From an uncultured Aquificaceae bacterium (GTDB lineage Bacteria; Aquificota; Aquificia; Aquificales; Aquificaceae), in assembly GCA_938048815.1 (NCBI GenBank), contig CALIUI010000058.1, positions 1-32,271 on the forward strand: a stretch of 32,271 nt of DNA, written 5' to 3'. The notes beneath the pieces are model-generated. The model was not told the origin of the DNA, made no database searches, and worked only from the letters and a program-made list of their open reading frames with translations. Below, piece by piece: positions 16,475-26,999 of this stretch. The position numbers and the translations under genes are program-made. The first letter of the stretch is position 1. Every line of letters begins with the position of its first letter.

Positions 16475-16548
16475 GGGCCCGTAGCTCAGCTGGACAGAGC
16501 AAGGGATTTCTAATCCCTAGGTCGGGGGTTCGAGTCCCTCCGGGCCCG
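16475..16548 (+). tRNA. tRNA-Arg (anticodon UCU)
   Basis: 74 nt. Acceptor GGGCCCG pairs with CGGGCCC, discriminator G, and no CCA is encoded. The anticodon arm AGGGA-TTTCTAA-TCCCT gives UCU. It begins immediately after tRNA-Pro, and a C plus nine T follow. Confidence 0.95.
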
Positions 16549-16558
16549 CTTTTTTTTT
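16531..16558 (+). terminator. T9 tract abutting tRNA-Arg (possible tRNA-borne terminator)
   Basis: The 3' half of tRNA-Arg ends in the self-complementary CGGGCCCG, followed by C and nine T (16550-16558). The tRNA's own helices could act as the stem of an intrinsic terminator. If so, bioH needs read-through, since its first codon (TTG 16557) lies at the end of the T run. Confidence 0.4.
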
Positions 16559-17162
16559 GCATGGATGGGGCTTTAGTTCAAAGCTTTTAAAAAACACACC
16601 CTCCATAGACCTCCCCTTTCACGGGAAAAGCCCTCTTGAATACAAGGACATGTGGAGCCTTGCAAGGGACATAGCCCTAAGGATAGAAAAGGGTTCTACT
16701 CTGATAGGCTGGTCTTTGGGTGGTAGCTTAGCCCTTATGATGGCGTATCTTTTTAAAGATAGATTTAAAGCTCTTGTTCTTGTTGGCGTCTCTCCATGTT
16801 TTGCTTGCTTTTGGCCCTCAAAAAACCTAAGGGGCTTTACCTTGCGCCTTGAAAGGGAAGGAGAAGATTTTCTAAGAGAGTTTAGAAGGCTTGCCTATCC
16901 CAAACCCTTTGAAGACACTATAAACCTTGAAGGTGCCAAAACACTTTTAAAGGACTATATGAAGCTTGATATAAGACCCATACTGCCCTATATAAGTCAA
17001 AAAGTAATTATCTTACAAGGCACAGAAGATCCCATAGTTCCCTTTTCTTCAGCTATTACCCTTTACAACATGCTAAAAAGGGCTAAATTAATAACCTTCT
17101 TAGGAGGGCACTTCCCAAAGGATGAAAGTTTTATCTTTGAGGTTCTCAAAGGCTTGCAGTAG
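16557..17162 (+). CDS. bioH: Alpha/beta hydrolase, BioH-like pimeloyl-ACP methyl ester esterase
   Basis: 201 aa from TTG 16557. The start HGWGFSS is the oxyanion-loop motif that usually comes after about 12-20 residues, so the first beta strand is missing. The upstream frame is open only through the tRNA. The catalytic triad is visible: Ser53 in GWSLGGS, Asp in GTEDPIVP, His in GGHFP. BioH releases pimeloyl-ACP from its methyl ester in biotin synthesis. The following bioC overlaps by 41 nt and makes the ester, which supports this role over other hydrolases. No ribosome site is seen. An ATG at 16560 is out of frame. The start is therefore uncertain and expression may depend on tRNA processing. 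Confidence 0.7.
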   Translation: MHGWGFSSKLLKNTPSIDLPFHGKSPLEYKDMWSLARDIALRIEKGSTLIGWSLGGSLALMMAYLFKDRFKALVLVGVSPCFACFWPSKNLRGFTLRLEREGEDFLREFRRLAYPKPFEDTINLEGAKTLLKDYMKLDIRPILPYISQKVIILQGTEDPIVPFSSAITLYNMLKRAKLITFLGGHFPKDESFIFEVLKGLQ

Positions 17163-17781
17163 TTATGAAGAATGGGCTATACCCCAAAGGTACTGCGCCC
17201 AAAGGTTAAGAAGCCTGGCAAAGATTGAGGGCACAGCCCTTGATGTGGGTTGTGGTACAGGCTTTGCAAGTGAAGGGTTAGAAAAGGTATTGGGTGTGGA
17301 TATAGCCATAGGGATGTTAAAGCTCTACAAGGGGAGGTTTGGTAGGGCAGTCCTTGGAGATATCCATAGATTGCCCTTTAAAGATGGAAGCTTTGATTGG
17401 GTAATTAGCAGCTTTGCCCTTCACTGGACCCATATAAACAGAAGCATACCCGAGCTTATTAGGGTTTGCAAAGGTAATTTGCTGTGCGCCTTGCCAGTGG
17501 AGGGCAGCCTTCCTCAGTTTGGCTTTCCCTTCCCAAAGGTGGAGGATATAGAAGAGGTATTATTAAAAGAAAAGGTAAGAATAAAAAGCTTTTTCCTTGA
17601 GGAGGTTCCCATACCCTTTCGTGGTTGGGACCTTGTGAGGTTTTTCCATTATACGGGCTCCTCCTACAACCCTCATTTTAACGGTGATATAATCTCAAAG
17701 AAAAGGATCGAGGATATGATTAAGGCAATTGACAAAGCCTTTTTTAAAGTTCTATTCTTTTTATGTGAGGTAAGGAAATGA
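17122..17781 (+). CDS. bioC: Malonyl-ACP O-methyltransferase
   Basis: 219 aa class I SAM methyltransferase. The N-terminus FSKACSSYEEWAIPQRYCAQ is the BioC-type start, motif I is LDVGCGTGFA, the acidic end of strand 2 is VLGVDIA, and DGSFDWVISSFALHW is motif IV and beyond, close to the BioC form (SNLALQW). BioC methylates malonyl-ACP so that fatty-acid synthase can build pimelate. It overlaps bioH (41 nt) and degP (4 nt). Other biotin genes are not in the window. A different small-molecule methyltransferase is possible but the BioH neighbour makes BioC the best call. Confidence 0.82.
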   Translation: MKVLSLRFSKACSSYEEWAIPQRYCAQRLRSLAKIEGTALDVGCGTGFASEGLEKVLGVDIAIGMLKLYKGRFGRAVLGDIHRLPFKDGSFDWVISSFALHWTHINRSIPELIRVCKGNLLCALPVEGSLPQFGFPFPKVEDIEEVLLKEKVRIKSFFLEEVPIPFRGWDLVRFFHYTGSSYNPHFNGDIISKKRIEDMIKAIDKAFFKVLFFLCEVRK

Positions 17782-19190
17782 AAAGGAGGCTTAGGATGCT
17801 ATCTGTTACGAGCCTATTCCTTATACTGACCCTCTTTTTCGGTTGTAAGGCTCAGCAAGTTCAAAGCGCCATCCCTTCTCAAAAAGAAGAAAGACCTCTG
17901 ATAGTTTCCAACGTGCTCTCTCAGTTTGAGCAAGAGCTTACCTCCATAGTGGAAGCAGTGTCGCCCTCCGTGGTTACCATCTTTGCCACTCAAGAGACAA
18001 GGGAAATAGAAATACCTTTCCCTTTTCCTTTTCCCATGCCCCCCCAAGAGAGAAGGTCCCTTGGCTCTGGTGTAATAATAGACCACAGAGGGAATAAGCT
18101 GTACATACTCACAAACACCCACGTGGTACAGAACTCAAGGGATATAAGGGTAAGGATAGACAGGCACATAGAAAAAAGGGCAAGGATAGTGGGCACAGAC
18201 CCAAAAACGGACGTGGCGGTTATAGAGATAGATGACAAGGATATACCCGATGTGAAAAATAGGATAGCAAGGCTTGGAGATTCGGACAAGCTAAAGGTGG
18301 GGCAGTTGGCTATAGCCATAGGAAACCCCTATGGCTTGGAAAGAACTGTCACCGTAGGTGTTATATCCGCACTAAAAAGGGCGATAGGCATAACCCAGTA
18401 CGAAAGTTTTATCCAGACAGATGCAGCTATAAACCCGGGTAATTCGGGTGGACCTCTTGTAAACATAAGGGGTGAAGTCATAGGTATAAACACCGCCATA
18501 CTGGCGGAGGGTCAAGGACTTGGCTTTGCCATACCCATAAACCTGGCAAAATGGGTCGCCGACCAACTTATAGAAAAGGGTAAGGTGGTAAGGGGCTGGC
18601 TTGGTGTGGTTATACAGGATATAACACCCGATATGGCAGAAAGCCTTGGTGTAAAAGAGGGGGTTATAATAGCCCAGGTAATGCCCTCAAGCCCTGCGGA
18701 TAAGGCTGGCTTAAAGATAGGGGACATAGTGGTAGAGATAGAAGGTCAAAGGGTTTCAGAGGTAAGAGACCTTCAGTTTAAGATAATGAGAACTCCACCG
18801 GGCAAAGAGATAAACTTGAAGATAATAAGGGAAGGTAAAGAGATGAATATAAGGGCAAAGGTGGGAGAGATGCCCGAAGAAAGACAGATATCAGAAAGCC
18901 AAGAAGGAGAAGAAGACTTAGGGCTTTTACTTAGGGACCTAACTCCGGAAGAGGAAAAAAGGCTTGGTGTAAAAGGTGTGCTTGTGGTAAGGGTTTTGCC
19001 CAACAGCCTTGCCATGCAAAGTGGCCTAATCCCCGGCGATGTGATACTCCAAGTGGGCAACAGGGCTATCTCAAAGGTTGCAGAGTTTCAACAGATAATA
19101 CAAACTCTAAGAGAGGGTGGAAGGGATAGGGCTCTATTGCTTGTAAGGAGAAAAGATAGTAATCTCTTCTTGGTTTTAAGATTGAGGTAA
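17778..19190 (+). CDS. degP: DegP/HtrA-family periplasmic serine protease, probable lipoprotein
   Basis: 470 aa. The N-terminal segment ends in LTLFFGC23, close to a lipobox, so it is probably anchored as a lipoprotein. The trypsin-like domain has His115 (TNTHVV), Asp145 (KTDVAV) and Ser223 (NPGNSGGPL). PDZ1 (about 262-355, GWLGVVIQDITPDMAESLG) and PDZ2 (about 380-465, VLVVRVLPNSLAMQSGLIPG) follow. The LA-loop is short and Pro-rich (IPFPFPFPMPPQ). DegP proteins degrade or refold damaged envelope proteins. It overlaps bioC by 4 nt. The downstream sigma-factor gene is only 4 nt away, so stress protease and sigma factor share a transcript. Confidence 0.93.
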   Translation: MKRRLRMLSVTSLFLILTLFFGCKAQQVQSAIPSQKEERPLIVSNVLSQFEQELTSIVEAVSPSVVTIFATQETREIEIPFPFPFPMPPQERRSLGSGVIIDHRGNKLYILTNTHVVQNSRDIRVRIDRHIEKRARIVGTDPKTDVAVIEIDDKDIPDVKNRIARLGDSDKLKVGQLAIAIGNPYGLERTVTVGVISALKRAIGITQYESFIQTDAAINPGNSGGPLVNIRGEVIGINTAILAEGQGLGFAIPINLAKWVADQLIEKGKVVRGWLGVVIQDITPDMAESLGVKEGVIIAQVMPSSPADKAGLKIGDIVVEIEGQRVSEVRDLQFKIMRTPPGKEINLKIIREGKEMNIRAKVGEMPEERQISESQEGEEDLGLLLRDLTPEEEKRLGVKGVLVVRVLPNSLAMQSGLIPGDVILQVGNRAISKVAEFQQIIQTLREGGRDRALLLVRRKDSNLFLVLRLR

Positions 19191-19194
19191 AAAG

Positions 19195-20127
19195 ATGATA
19201 CCCGACACAGAGCAAGAGCTTATAAACCAATACTTAAAAAAGGTTTCCAAAATCCCCCTCCTAACACCGGAGGAGGAAAAGGAAATAGCCAAAAGGGCAA
19301 AGGAGGGAGACCAAGAAGCCTTTAGGAGGCTTGTAGAATCCAACCTTAGATTTGTTATAAGCATAGCCAAGCAATACTTGGGCTATGGACTTCCCCTTTC
19401 GGAGCTTATAGCGGCTGGAAACTACGGGCTAATAGAGGCGGCAAAAAGGTTTGACCCCGACAGAGGTGTAAAGTTTATCTCCTATGCCGTTTGGTGGATA
19501 AGGCAGTCTATAATGCAAGCCCTTTCCCAACAAACGGGTGCTGTGCGTATTCCCATAAAACAGTCCCACATAATAAACCGTATTAGCTCCATATACAGCA
19601 AGCTATACAAAGAGCTTGAAAGGGAGCCAACTATTGAGGAGATAGCCTATGAATACACAAAGGAGTTGGTACAAAAGGAGCTTGAGAAGGAGCTTGGCAG
19701 AGAGCCCACTCAAGAGGAGGTGGAAAGGAAAATAAAAAAGGAAGGCTACAAAATCAGCCCCGAGGAGGTAGAAAAAAACCTTCAGCTTTGCGGGGCACCC
19801 CTTTCCCTTGATGCACCAGTAGGAGAGAACGAGGATACCTTCTTTGTGGATTTTCTAAGTAGGCACGGCACTGCAGACGTGGAGGAGAGGATAGTAAGCG
19901 AAGTTTTGGAAAAGGAGATAGATGAGCTTTTGGATAAGTTGCCCGAGAAGGAAAGGAGAGTATTGGAGCTTAGGTTTGGCTTGAGGGGAGAAGAGCCGAG
20001 AACTTTGAGGGAGATAGGAGATATACTCCAGATATCAAGAGAAAGGGTGAGGCAGCTTGAAACGAGAGCCTTGAGAAAGTTAAGAAATATGGCTATGAAA
20101 AGACATCTAAAAGACTTTTTGAGCTGA
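19195..20127 (+). CDS. Group 2 sigma-70 family RNA polymerase sigma factor (RpoS/RpoD-like)
   Basis: 310 aa without region 1.1. Regions: 1.2 (about 1-40, LINQYLKKVSKIPLLTPEEE), 2 (about 46-115, with FDPDRGVKFISYAVWWIRQS), 3 (about 120-205) and 4 (about 245-305, helix-turn-helix TLREIGDILQISRERVRQLE). Region 3 holds an unusual Lys/Glu-rich insertion (about 150-185, VQKELEKELGREPTQEEVER). Conserved region 2.4/4.2 residues suggest recognition of ordinary -10/-35 promoters. The small size points to an alternative factor and not the housekeeping RpoD. GAGGTAAAAAG precedes the ATG. It shares a TGATG junction with truB. Confidence 0.9.
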   Translation: MIPDTEQELINQYLKKVSKIPLLTPEEEKEIAKRAKEGDQEAFRRLVESNLRFVISIAKQYLGYGLPLSELIAAGNYGLIEAAKRFDPDRGVKFISYAVWWIRQSIMQALSQQTGAVRIPIKQSHIINRISSIYSKLYKELEREPTIEEIAYEYTKELVQKELEKELGREPTQEEVERKIKKEGYKISPEEVEKNLQLCGAPLSLDAPVGENEDTFFVDFLSRHGTADVEERIVSEVLEKEIDELLDKLPEKERRVLELRFGLRGEEPRTLREIGDILQISRERVRQLETRALRKLRNMAMKRHLKDFLS

Positions 20128-20990
20128 TGCTCTCGGGCCTTTTGTTGGTGGATAAGCCTAAGGGTATAACCTCTATGCAGGTGGTGGAGGGTATAAAAAA
20201 CCGCTTCAAAGTAAAAGCGGGACATACGGGCACCCTTGACCCAATAGCCACAGGCCTTATGCTAATCCTTATCGGCGAAGCCACCAAGTTTTCCCAGTTT
20301 TTTACAAGCTTAGATAAAGCTTACCTAAGCACCGCAAAGCTTGGCGAGATAAAGGATACCTATGATGAAGAGGGTAAAACCTTAGAGGTTAGGGAGGTTA
20401 AAGCTTCCTGTGAAGAGGTAAAGGAAGCATTAAAAGATTTCCTTGGGAAAATAACACAAACACCTCCACCCTTCTCCGCAAAGCGTATAAAAGGTAAAAG
20501 GGCTTATGAATTGGCAAGGAAGGGCTTGGAGGTAAAGATAAAGCCCGTGGAGGTAGAGGTGTATAAGGCTGAGTTGTTAAAGTGTTCTTTGCCCTATGTG
20601 GAACTACTTTTTGAGGTTTCCTCGGGTACCTATATAAGAAGCTTGGTGCACGACCTTGGCATAAAACTTTCCTGCGGAGCCCACGTGGTGCAACTAAGAA
20701 GAATAAGGGTGGGGAACTTCCATGTGGAAAAATCCGTTAGCTACGAAAGGCTTATGTCCCTTGAGGATATAAGGGGACTTTTGATACCCATAGACGAAGC
20801 CCTGAGTTTTCTCCCAAGGATAAACCTAAGGGGGGAGTTTTCAAGGAGGGTCAAAAAGGGAGCAATAGTAAAGCTTACCGCTCCTTATGAGAAAGCCTTC
20901 CTTAGGCTTTACGAAGGGGAAAACTTCCTTGGAATAGGTCTTATAGAAGGGAATAAACTAAAGCCTTACAGGCTTATGCAAGGGCTTTAA
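20127..20990 (+). CDS. truB: tRNA pseudouridine-55 synthase
   Basis: 287 aa. TruB makes the universal pseudouridine in the T loop. The catalytic Asp38 is in [11 protein letters not shown], preceded by the family start [12 protein letters not shown]. Other blocks are [19 protein letters not shown] and [14 protein letters not shown]. The C-terminal part (about 225-287) is a PUA-like domain. The ATG at 20127 overlaps the sigma-factor stop by one base. The 3' end overlaps convergent prfA by 17 nt. Confidence 0.96.
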   Translation: MLSGLLLVDKPKGITSMQVVEGIKNRFKVKAGHTGTLDPIATGLMLILIGEATKFSQFFTSLDKAYLSTAKLGEIKDTYDEEGKTLEVREVKASCEEVKEALKDFLGKITQTPPPFSAKRIKGKRAYELARKGLEVKIKPVEVEVYKAELLKCSLPYVELLFEVSSGTYIRSLVHDLGIKLSCGAHVVQLRRIRVGNFHVEKSVSYERLMSLEDIRGLLIPIDEALSFLPRINLRGEFSRRVKKGAIVKLTAPYEKAFLRLYEGENFLGIGLIEGNKLKPYRLMQGL

Positions 20991-22046
20991 GCCTTTCCTC
21001 TATATGGTGCTCTATGAGAGCCTCTATTATCTCATCAAGCTTGCCCTCCAAGACATCCCCCAACTTGTAAAGGGTGAGGTTTATCCTATGGTCTGTTACC
21101 CTGTTCTGTGGAAAGTTGTAGGTTCTTATCTTTTCGCTCCTTTCCCCTGTCCCCACTTGTTGTTTCCTTTCTTTGGCTATCTCTATCTCCTTTTGCCTTT
21201 CAAAGAAGTCCCTTAGGCGTGCGTAGAGTATTTTAAAAGCCTTTTGTCTGTTTTGAAATTGGGACCTTTCATCTTGACAGGATACACTTATACCCGTGGG
21301 TATATGGGTTATTCTTACGGCGCTCTCCGTGGTATTAACGTACTGACCACCCGCGCCGCTGGCACGGAAGGTTTCAATCCTTAGGTCTTTTGGGTCTATG
21401 TGTACCTCTGTTTCATCTGTTTCTGGAAGCACTGCCACCGTTGCCGTTGAGGTGTGTATTCTACCCCCTGCCTCCGTTATGGGCACCCTTTGTACTCTAT
21501 GAACACCGCTTTCAAACTTAAGCCTTGAGTAGACTCCCTCACCCTCTATGAGAGCTATCACCTCCTTGTATCCACCCAAACCTGTTTTGTTGGCGGATAG
21601 GATGCTAAACTTCCAGCCCTTTTCCTCTGCGTATTTTTGGTACATGTGGAGCAGGTCCGCCACAAAGAGGGCTGCCTCTTCTCCACCAACGCCCGCCCTT
21701 ATCTCCAGTATAACGTTCTTACTGTCCTTTGGGTCCTTGGGTAGCATCAATATTCTTATCTTCTTCTCTAAGCTTTCCAACTCTTGGGAAAGCCTTTGGA
21801 TCTCTTCCTTTGCCAATTCAGAAAGATCTGGATTTTTGAGAAGCTCCTTGGCACCCTCCAAGTCCCACAGTAGCTTTTTGTACTCCTTGTATGCCTTGTA
21901 TATATCCTCTAATTCCTTTAGCTCTTTGCTTAACTTTGCCAAAGCCTCCCGGTTGGAAACCACCTCTGGATCGCTTAGCTTGTATTGTAGCTCTAAATAC
22001 TTCTGTTCTGCTATCTTTAACTTTTCTTCTATCTCCTGGCTTAGCA

Positions 22047-22047
<1 letters not shown>
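20974..22047 (-). CDS. prfA: Peptide chain release factor 1
   Basis: 357 aa. The GAGGQ motif (231-235) triggers peptide release. The anticodon-like region reads [14 protein letters not shown], the RF1 form (P-x-T), so it recognises UAA and UAG. Helical domain 1 (about 1-100) precedes the core. Its start ATG 22047 shares a base with the rpmE stop (TAATG). Last gene of the alaS-rpmE-prfA unit. Confidence 0.96.
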
Positions 22048-24892
<2,845 letters not shown>

Positions 24893-24929
24893 CTACCCCA
24901 GCTTATTGCATACGCCCTTGGAGGGATCT

Positions 24930-26243
24930 ATGATAGAATATTTCAAAAAATCTAAAGAGGTGGAAAAGATGCGCTGGGAAAATGTGTATCCTTGGGAAGG
25001 AAAGGCAAAAATACCCCCAGAGGGAAGTTTTATAACGCTCAAAGAGGACAAAAGCCTTGAGGTACCCAATAACCCAATCATTCCCTTTATTGAGGGAGAT
25101 GGTATAGGTAAAGAGGTAACCCCCGCCATGATCCACGTGGTAAACACTGCAGTAGAAAAGGCTTATGGCACGAGTAAAAGAATATGCTGGGTGGAACTCT
25201 TGGCGGGCGACAAGGCCGAGGAAAAAACATCTAATCGTATGCCCGAGGAAACCCTTGAGGTGTTAAAAGAAGCCATAGTTTCCATAAAGGGACCCCTTGG
25301 TACACCCGTGGGAAAGGGCGGAAAGTCTCTAAATGCCATACTTCGCCAGTCTATGGACTTTTATTCTGCCATAAGGCCTGTTTATTGGCTTGGGCAACCT
25401 GCCCCCATACCAAACCCCGAAAGGGTCAATGTGGCAGTCTTTAGAGAAAACTCCGATGACGTTTATATGAGCATAGAGTACATGCCAAAGGCAGAAAACA
25501 CCAAAAAGCTAAGGGAGTTTTTCATAAAGGAGATGGGCGTTTCTGAGTATGCTCTTCCCGAGGATTGCGGTATAACGGTAAAGCCCATGAGTGAGTATAA
25601 AACCAAAAGGCATGTGAGAAAAGCCCTAAGGTGGGCTCTGGAAAATAACAAAAAGGTGGTAGCTGTTGTAGGAAAGGGCAACATAATGAAAGCCACAGAG
25701 GGAGCCTTTATGAACTGGGCTTTTGAAGTGGCAAAGGAGCCAGAGTTTGAAGGGAAGGTTATAACAGAAGGAGAACCAAAGGAAGGACAAGCGCTTATGG
25801 TAAGGGTTATCACAGATCAGATGCTTATGCAGTTGGTTTTAAAGCCAGAAGCCTACGACGTTATCATCACTCAAAACCTAAACGGCGATTACATATCGGA
25901 CCTCGCTTCTGCCTTGGTTGGTGGTCCAGGCTTTGTTCCAAGTGGAAACATAGGAGATGGCTATGCCCTCTTTGAAAGCACTCACGGAACCGCCTACGAT
26001 ATAGCTGGCAAGGGCATAGCAAACCCCTTGTCCATTACCCTGTCGGGAGCCATGATGTTGGAATACTTGGGATGGAAAGAAGCGGCGGAGGTGATCTACA
26101 AGGCTGTTAAAAAGACCATAGAGGATAGGATCGGCACTCCAGACATAGCCAACGGCTTTAGAAGGATGGGGCTTGAAGCAAAAGAAGTTAGCACTTTTGA
26201 CTTTGCAAAGGCTATCGCGAGGGTGTGCCAAAAATCCCAATAG
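24930..26243 (+). CDS. icd: Isocitrate dehydrogenase family protein, NAD-type (possible oxalosuccinate reductase)
   Basis: 437 aa from ATG 24930, which has GGAGGGATCT before it; ATG 24969 behind GAGGTGGAAAAG is an alternative start. Substrate-site blocks are FIEGDGIGKEV, LRQSMDFYSAIRPV, VFRENSDDVYMSIEY and the metal-binding TQNLNGDYISD. Where E. coli NADP-ICDH has HGTAPKYAG, this has HGTAYDIAG: Asp-Ile in place of Lys-Tyr, the NAD-type pair known from isopropylmalate dehydrogenase. In Hydrogenobacter the homologue is a NADH-dependent oxalosuccinate reductase of the reductive TCA cycle, and I infer the same here. It diverges from alaS with 100 bp between the start codons. Confidence 0.9.
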   Translation: MIEYFKKSKEVEKMRWENVYPWEGKAKIPPEGSFITLKEDKSLEVPNNPIIPFIEGDGIGKEVTPAMIHVVNTAVEKAYGTSKRICWVELLAGDKAEEKTSNRMPEETLEVLKEAIVSIKGPLGTPVGKGGKSLNAILRQSMDFYSAIRPVYWLGQPAPIPNPERVNVAVFRENSDDVYMSIEYMPKAENTKKLREFFIKEMGVSEYALPEDCGITVKPMSEYKTKRHVRKALRWALENNKKVVAVVGKGNIMKATEGAFMNWAFEVAKEPEFEGKVITEGEPKEGQALMVRVITDQMLMQLVLKPEAYDVIITQNLNGDYISDLASALVGGPGFVPSGNIGDGYALFESTHGTAYDIAGKGIANPLSITLSGAMMLEYLGWKEAAEVIYKAVKKTIEDRIGTPDIANGFRRMGLEAKEVSTFDFAKAIARVCQKSQ

Positions 26244-26267
26244 CAAAATTATTGACGAAACAGTAAA

Positions 26268-26499
26268 GCTCCAAGAATGGCGAGACCCACCTCTGGATGG
26301 AACAAGTGGCTCGGGCAGGCTTGTAGCTTGTTAAAAAGAAGCTCTTGGAGTAGTGGCGCTAACTGCTCTCTCTCCTGAGGGCTTTTTTGCCCTCTGTCCC
26401 AAGACCATAAGGTGCTCGAGACCTGTGGGGAGACCCTATAAGAGCACGAGCTTCTGCTTCAGGGGACAGGGCGGTAGTCCTGTAAGAGGGACTATTTTT
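26268..26499 (+). ncRNA. Structured-RNA-like segment, possibly the right end of a dead IS605/TnpB element
   Basis: No intact gene lies between icd and 26539, but the sequence is dense in complementary pairs. CTCCAAGA (26269-26276) pairs with TCTTGGAG (26343-26350) and encloses CGAG…CTCG. GAGGGC-T6-GCCCTC forms a hairpin (26377-26394). TGTCCC (26395-26400) pairs with GGGACA (26463-26468) and encloses GTGCTC/GAGCAC (26412-26417/26442-26447). A terminator-like hairpin ends it. I found no signature of tmRNA, SRP RNA or RNase P RNA. One frame reads DGTSGSGRLVAC-stop-KEALGVVAL, and GCTTCTGCTTCAGGGG…GGTAGT resembles IS605-type right ends, where omega RNAs lie. That link is a guess; 6S RNA or an unknown RNA is possible. 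Confidence 0.4.
26475..26499 (+). terminator. Intrinsic-terminator-like hairpin
   Basis: TAGTCC (26475-26480) pairs with GGACTA (26489-26494) over an 8-nt loop, followed by TTTTT (26495-26499). It would end the structured segment upstream of the ompA remnant. Confidence 0.5.
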
Positions 26500-26910
26500 G
26501 AAACACCCTGTTGGACATACTGATAGTGTAAATATAATATGGAACTTTCAAAGAGAAGGGCAGAAGCAGTGGTCAAAGAACTTGTTGAGAGATATGGAAT
26601 TAAAAGTGATAGGTTAAGAGCTTTTGGAGTAGGTCCTCTTGCCCCAGTTGCATCAAATTCTACAGAAGAGGGTAGAGCAAAGAATAGGAGGGTGGAACTT
26701 GTGGAGCAATTGGATATTTCAAAAAGATATTGTAAGACTGACGCTGATTGTGTTTGTGGAGTTGATAGAGAAACTGGCGAATGTGCCTTTGGCAACAGAC
26801 AATTTATTGATCCTTCAAAGCAGTGTCCCGATTTTTGTTCTGGCATTTTTGGGCATTTTGAGATAAAGTGTGTTAATAATATCTGTGAAAGGGAACTAAG
26901 GAGGAGGTGA
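26497..26910 (+). pseudogene. OmpA-family C-terminal domain remnant with cysteine-rich tail
   Basis: Frame starting near 26497 gives LKHPVGHTDSV (GGA at 26513). Two bases later another frame continues YNMELSKRRAEAVVKELV…GVGPLAPVASNSTEEGRAKNRRVEL to 26910. GHTDS…YN-ELSKRRA…GRAKNRRVE is the peptidoglycan-binding OmpA signature, so a few codons and the frame are lost between GHTDSV and YNMEL, and the N-terminal half is gone. An ORF could start at ATG 26539 (123 aa), but ahead of it lie only the remnant and an in-frame stop. The last 60 residues form a Cys-rich module (YCKTDADCVCG…CPDFCSG…CVNNICE, eight Cys) of a type I have seen after OmpA domains but cannot name. Confidence 0.7.
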
Positions 26911-26915
26911 AAATT

Positions 26916-26999
26916 ATGGAAGGTTTGGGAGAAGAAAGGAAGATTGATCCCTTGGCTATCTTGAGCTACATATGCAATTATACATATGGAGAGCCTTAA
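26916..26999 (+). CDS. 27-residue ORF with strong ribosome site
   Basis: ATG 26916 is preceded by GGAGGTGAAAATT, one of the best Shine-Dalgarno sequences here, and encodes MEGLGEERKIDPLAILSYIC…YGEP before a stop. It overlaps the next frame by 14 nt. It is most likely the frameshifted start of the broken beta-propeller gene, or otherwise a coupling leader peptide. No family is recognised. Confidence 0.35.
   Translation: MEGLGEERKIDPLAILSYICNYTYGEP

Noticed and set aside
26244-26500. RNase P RNA, tmRNA or SRP RNA
   Set aside because: The conserved GAGGAAAGTCC, GGATTCGAC and GTCAGGTCCGGAAGG-type signatures are absent.
26533-26538. TATAAT directly before ATG 26539 as a promoter
   Set aside because: It touches the start codon and encodes the Tyr-Asn expected before MELSKRRA in OmpA, so it is remnant coding sequence.
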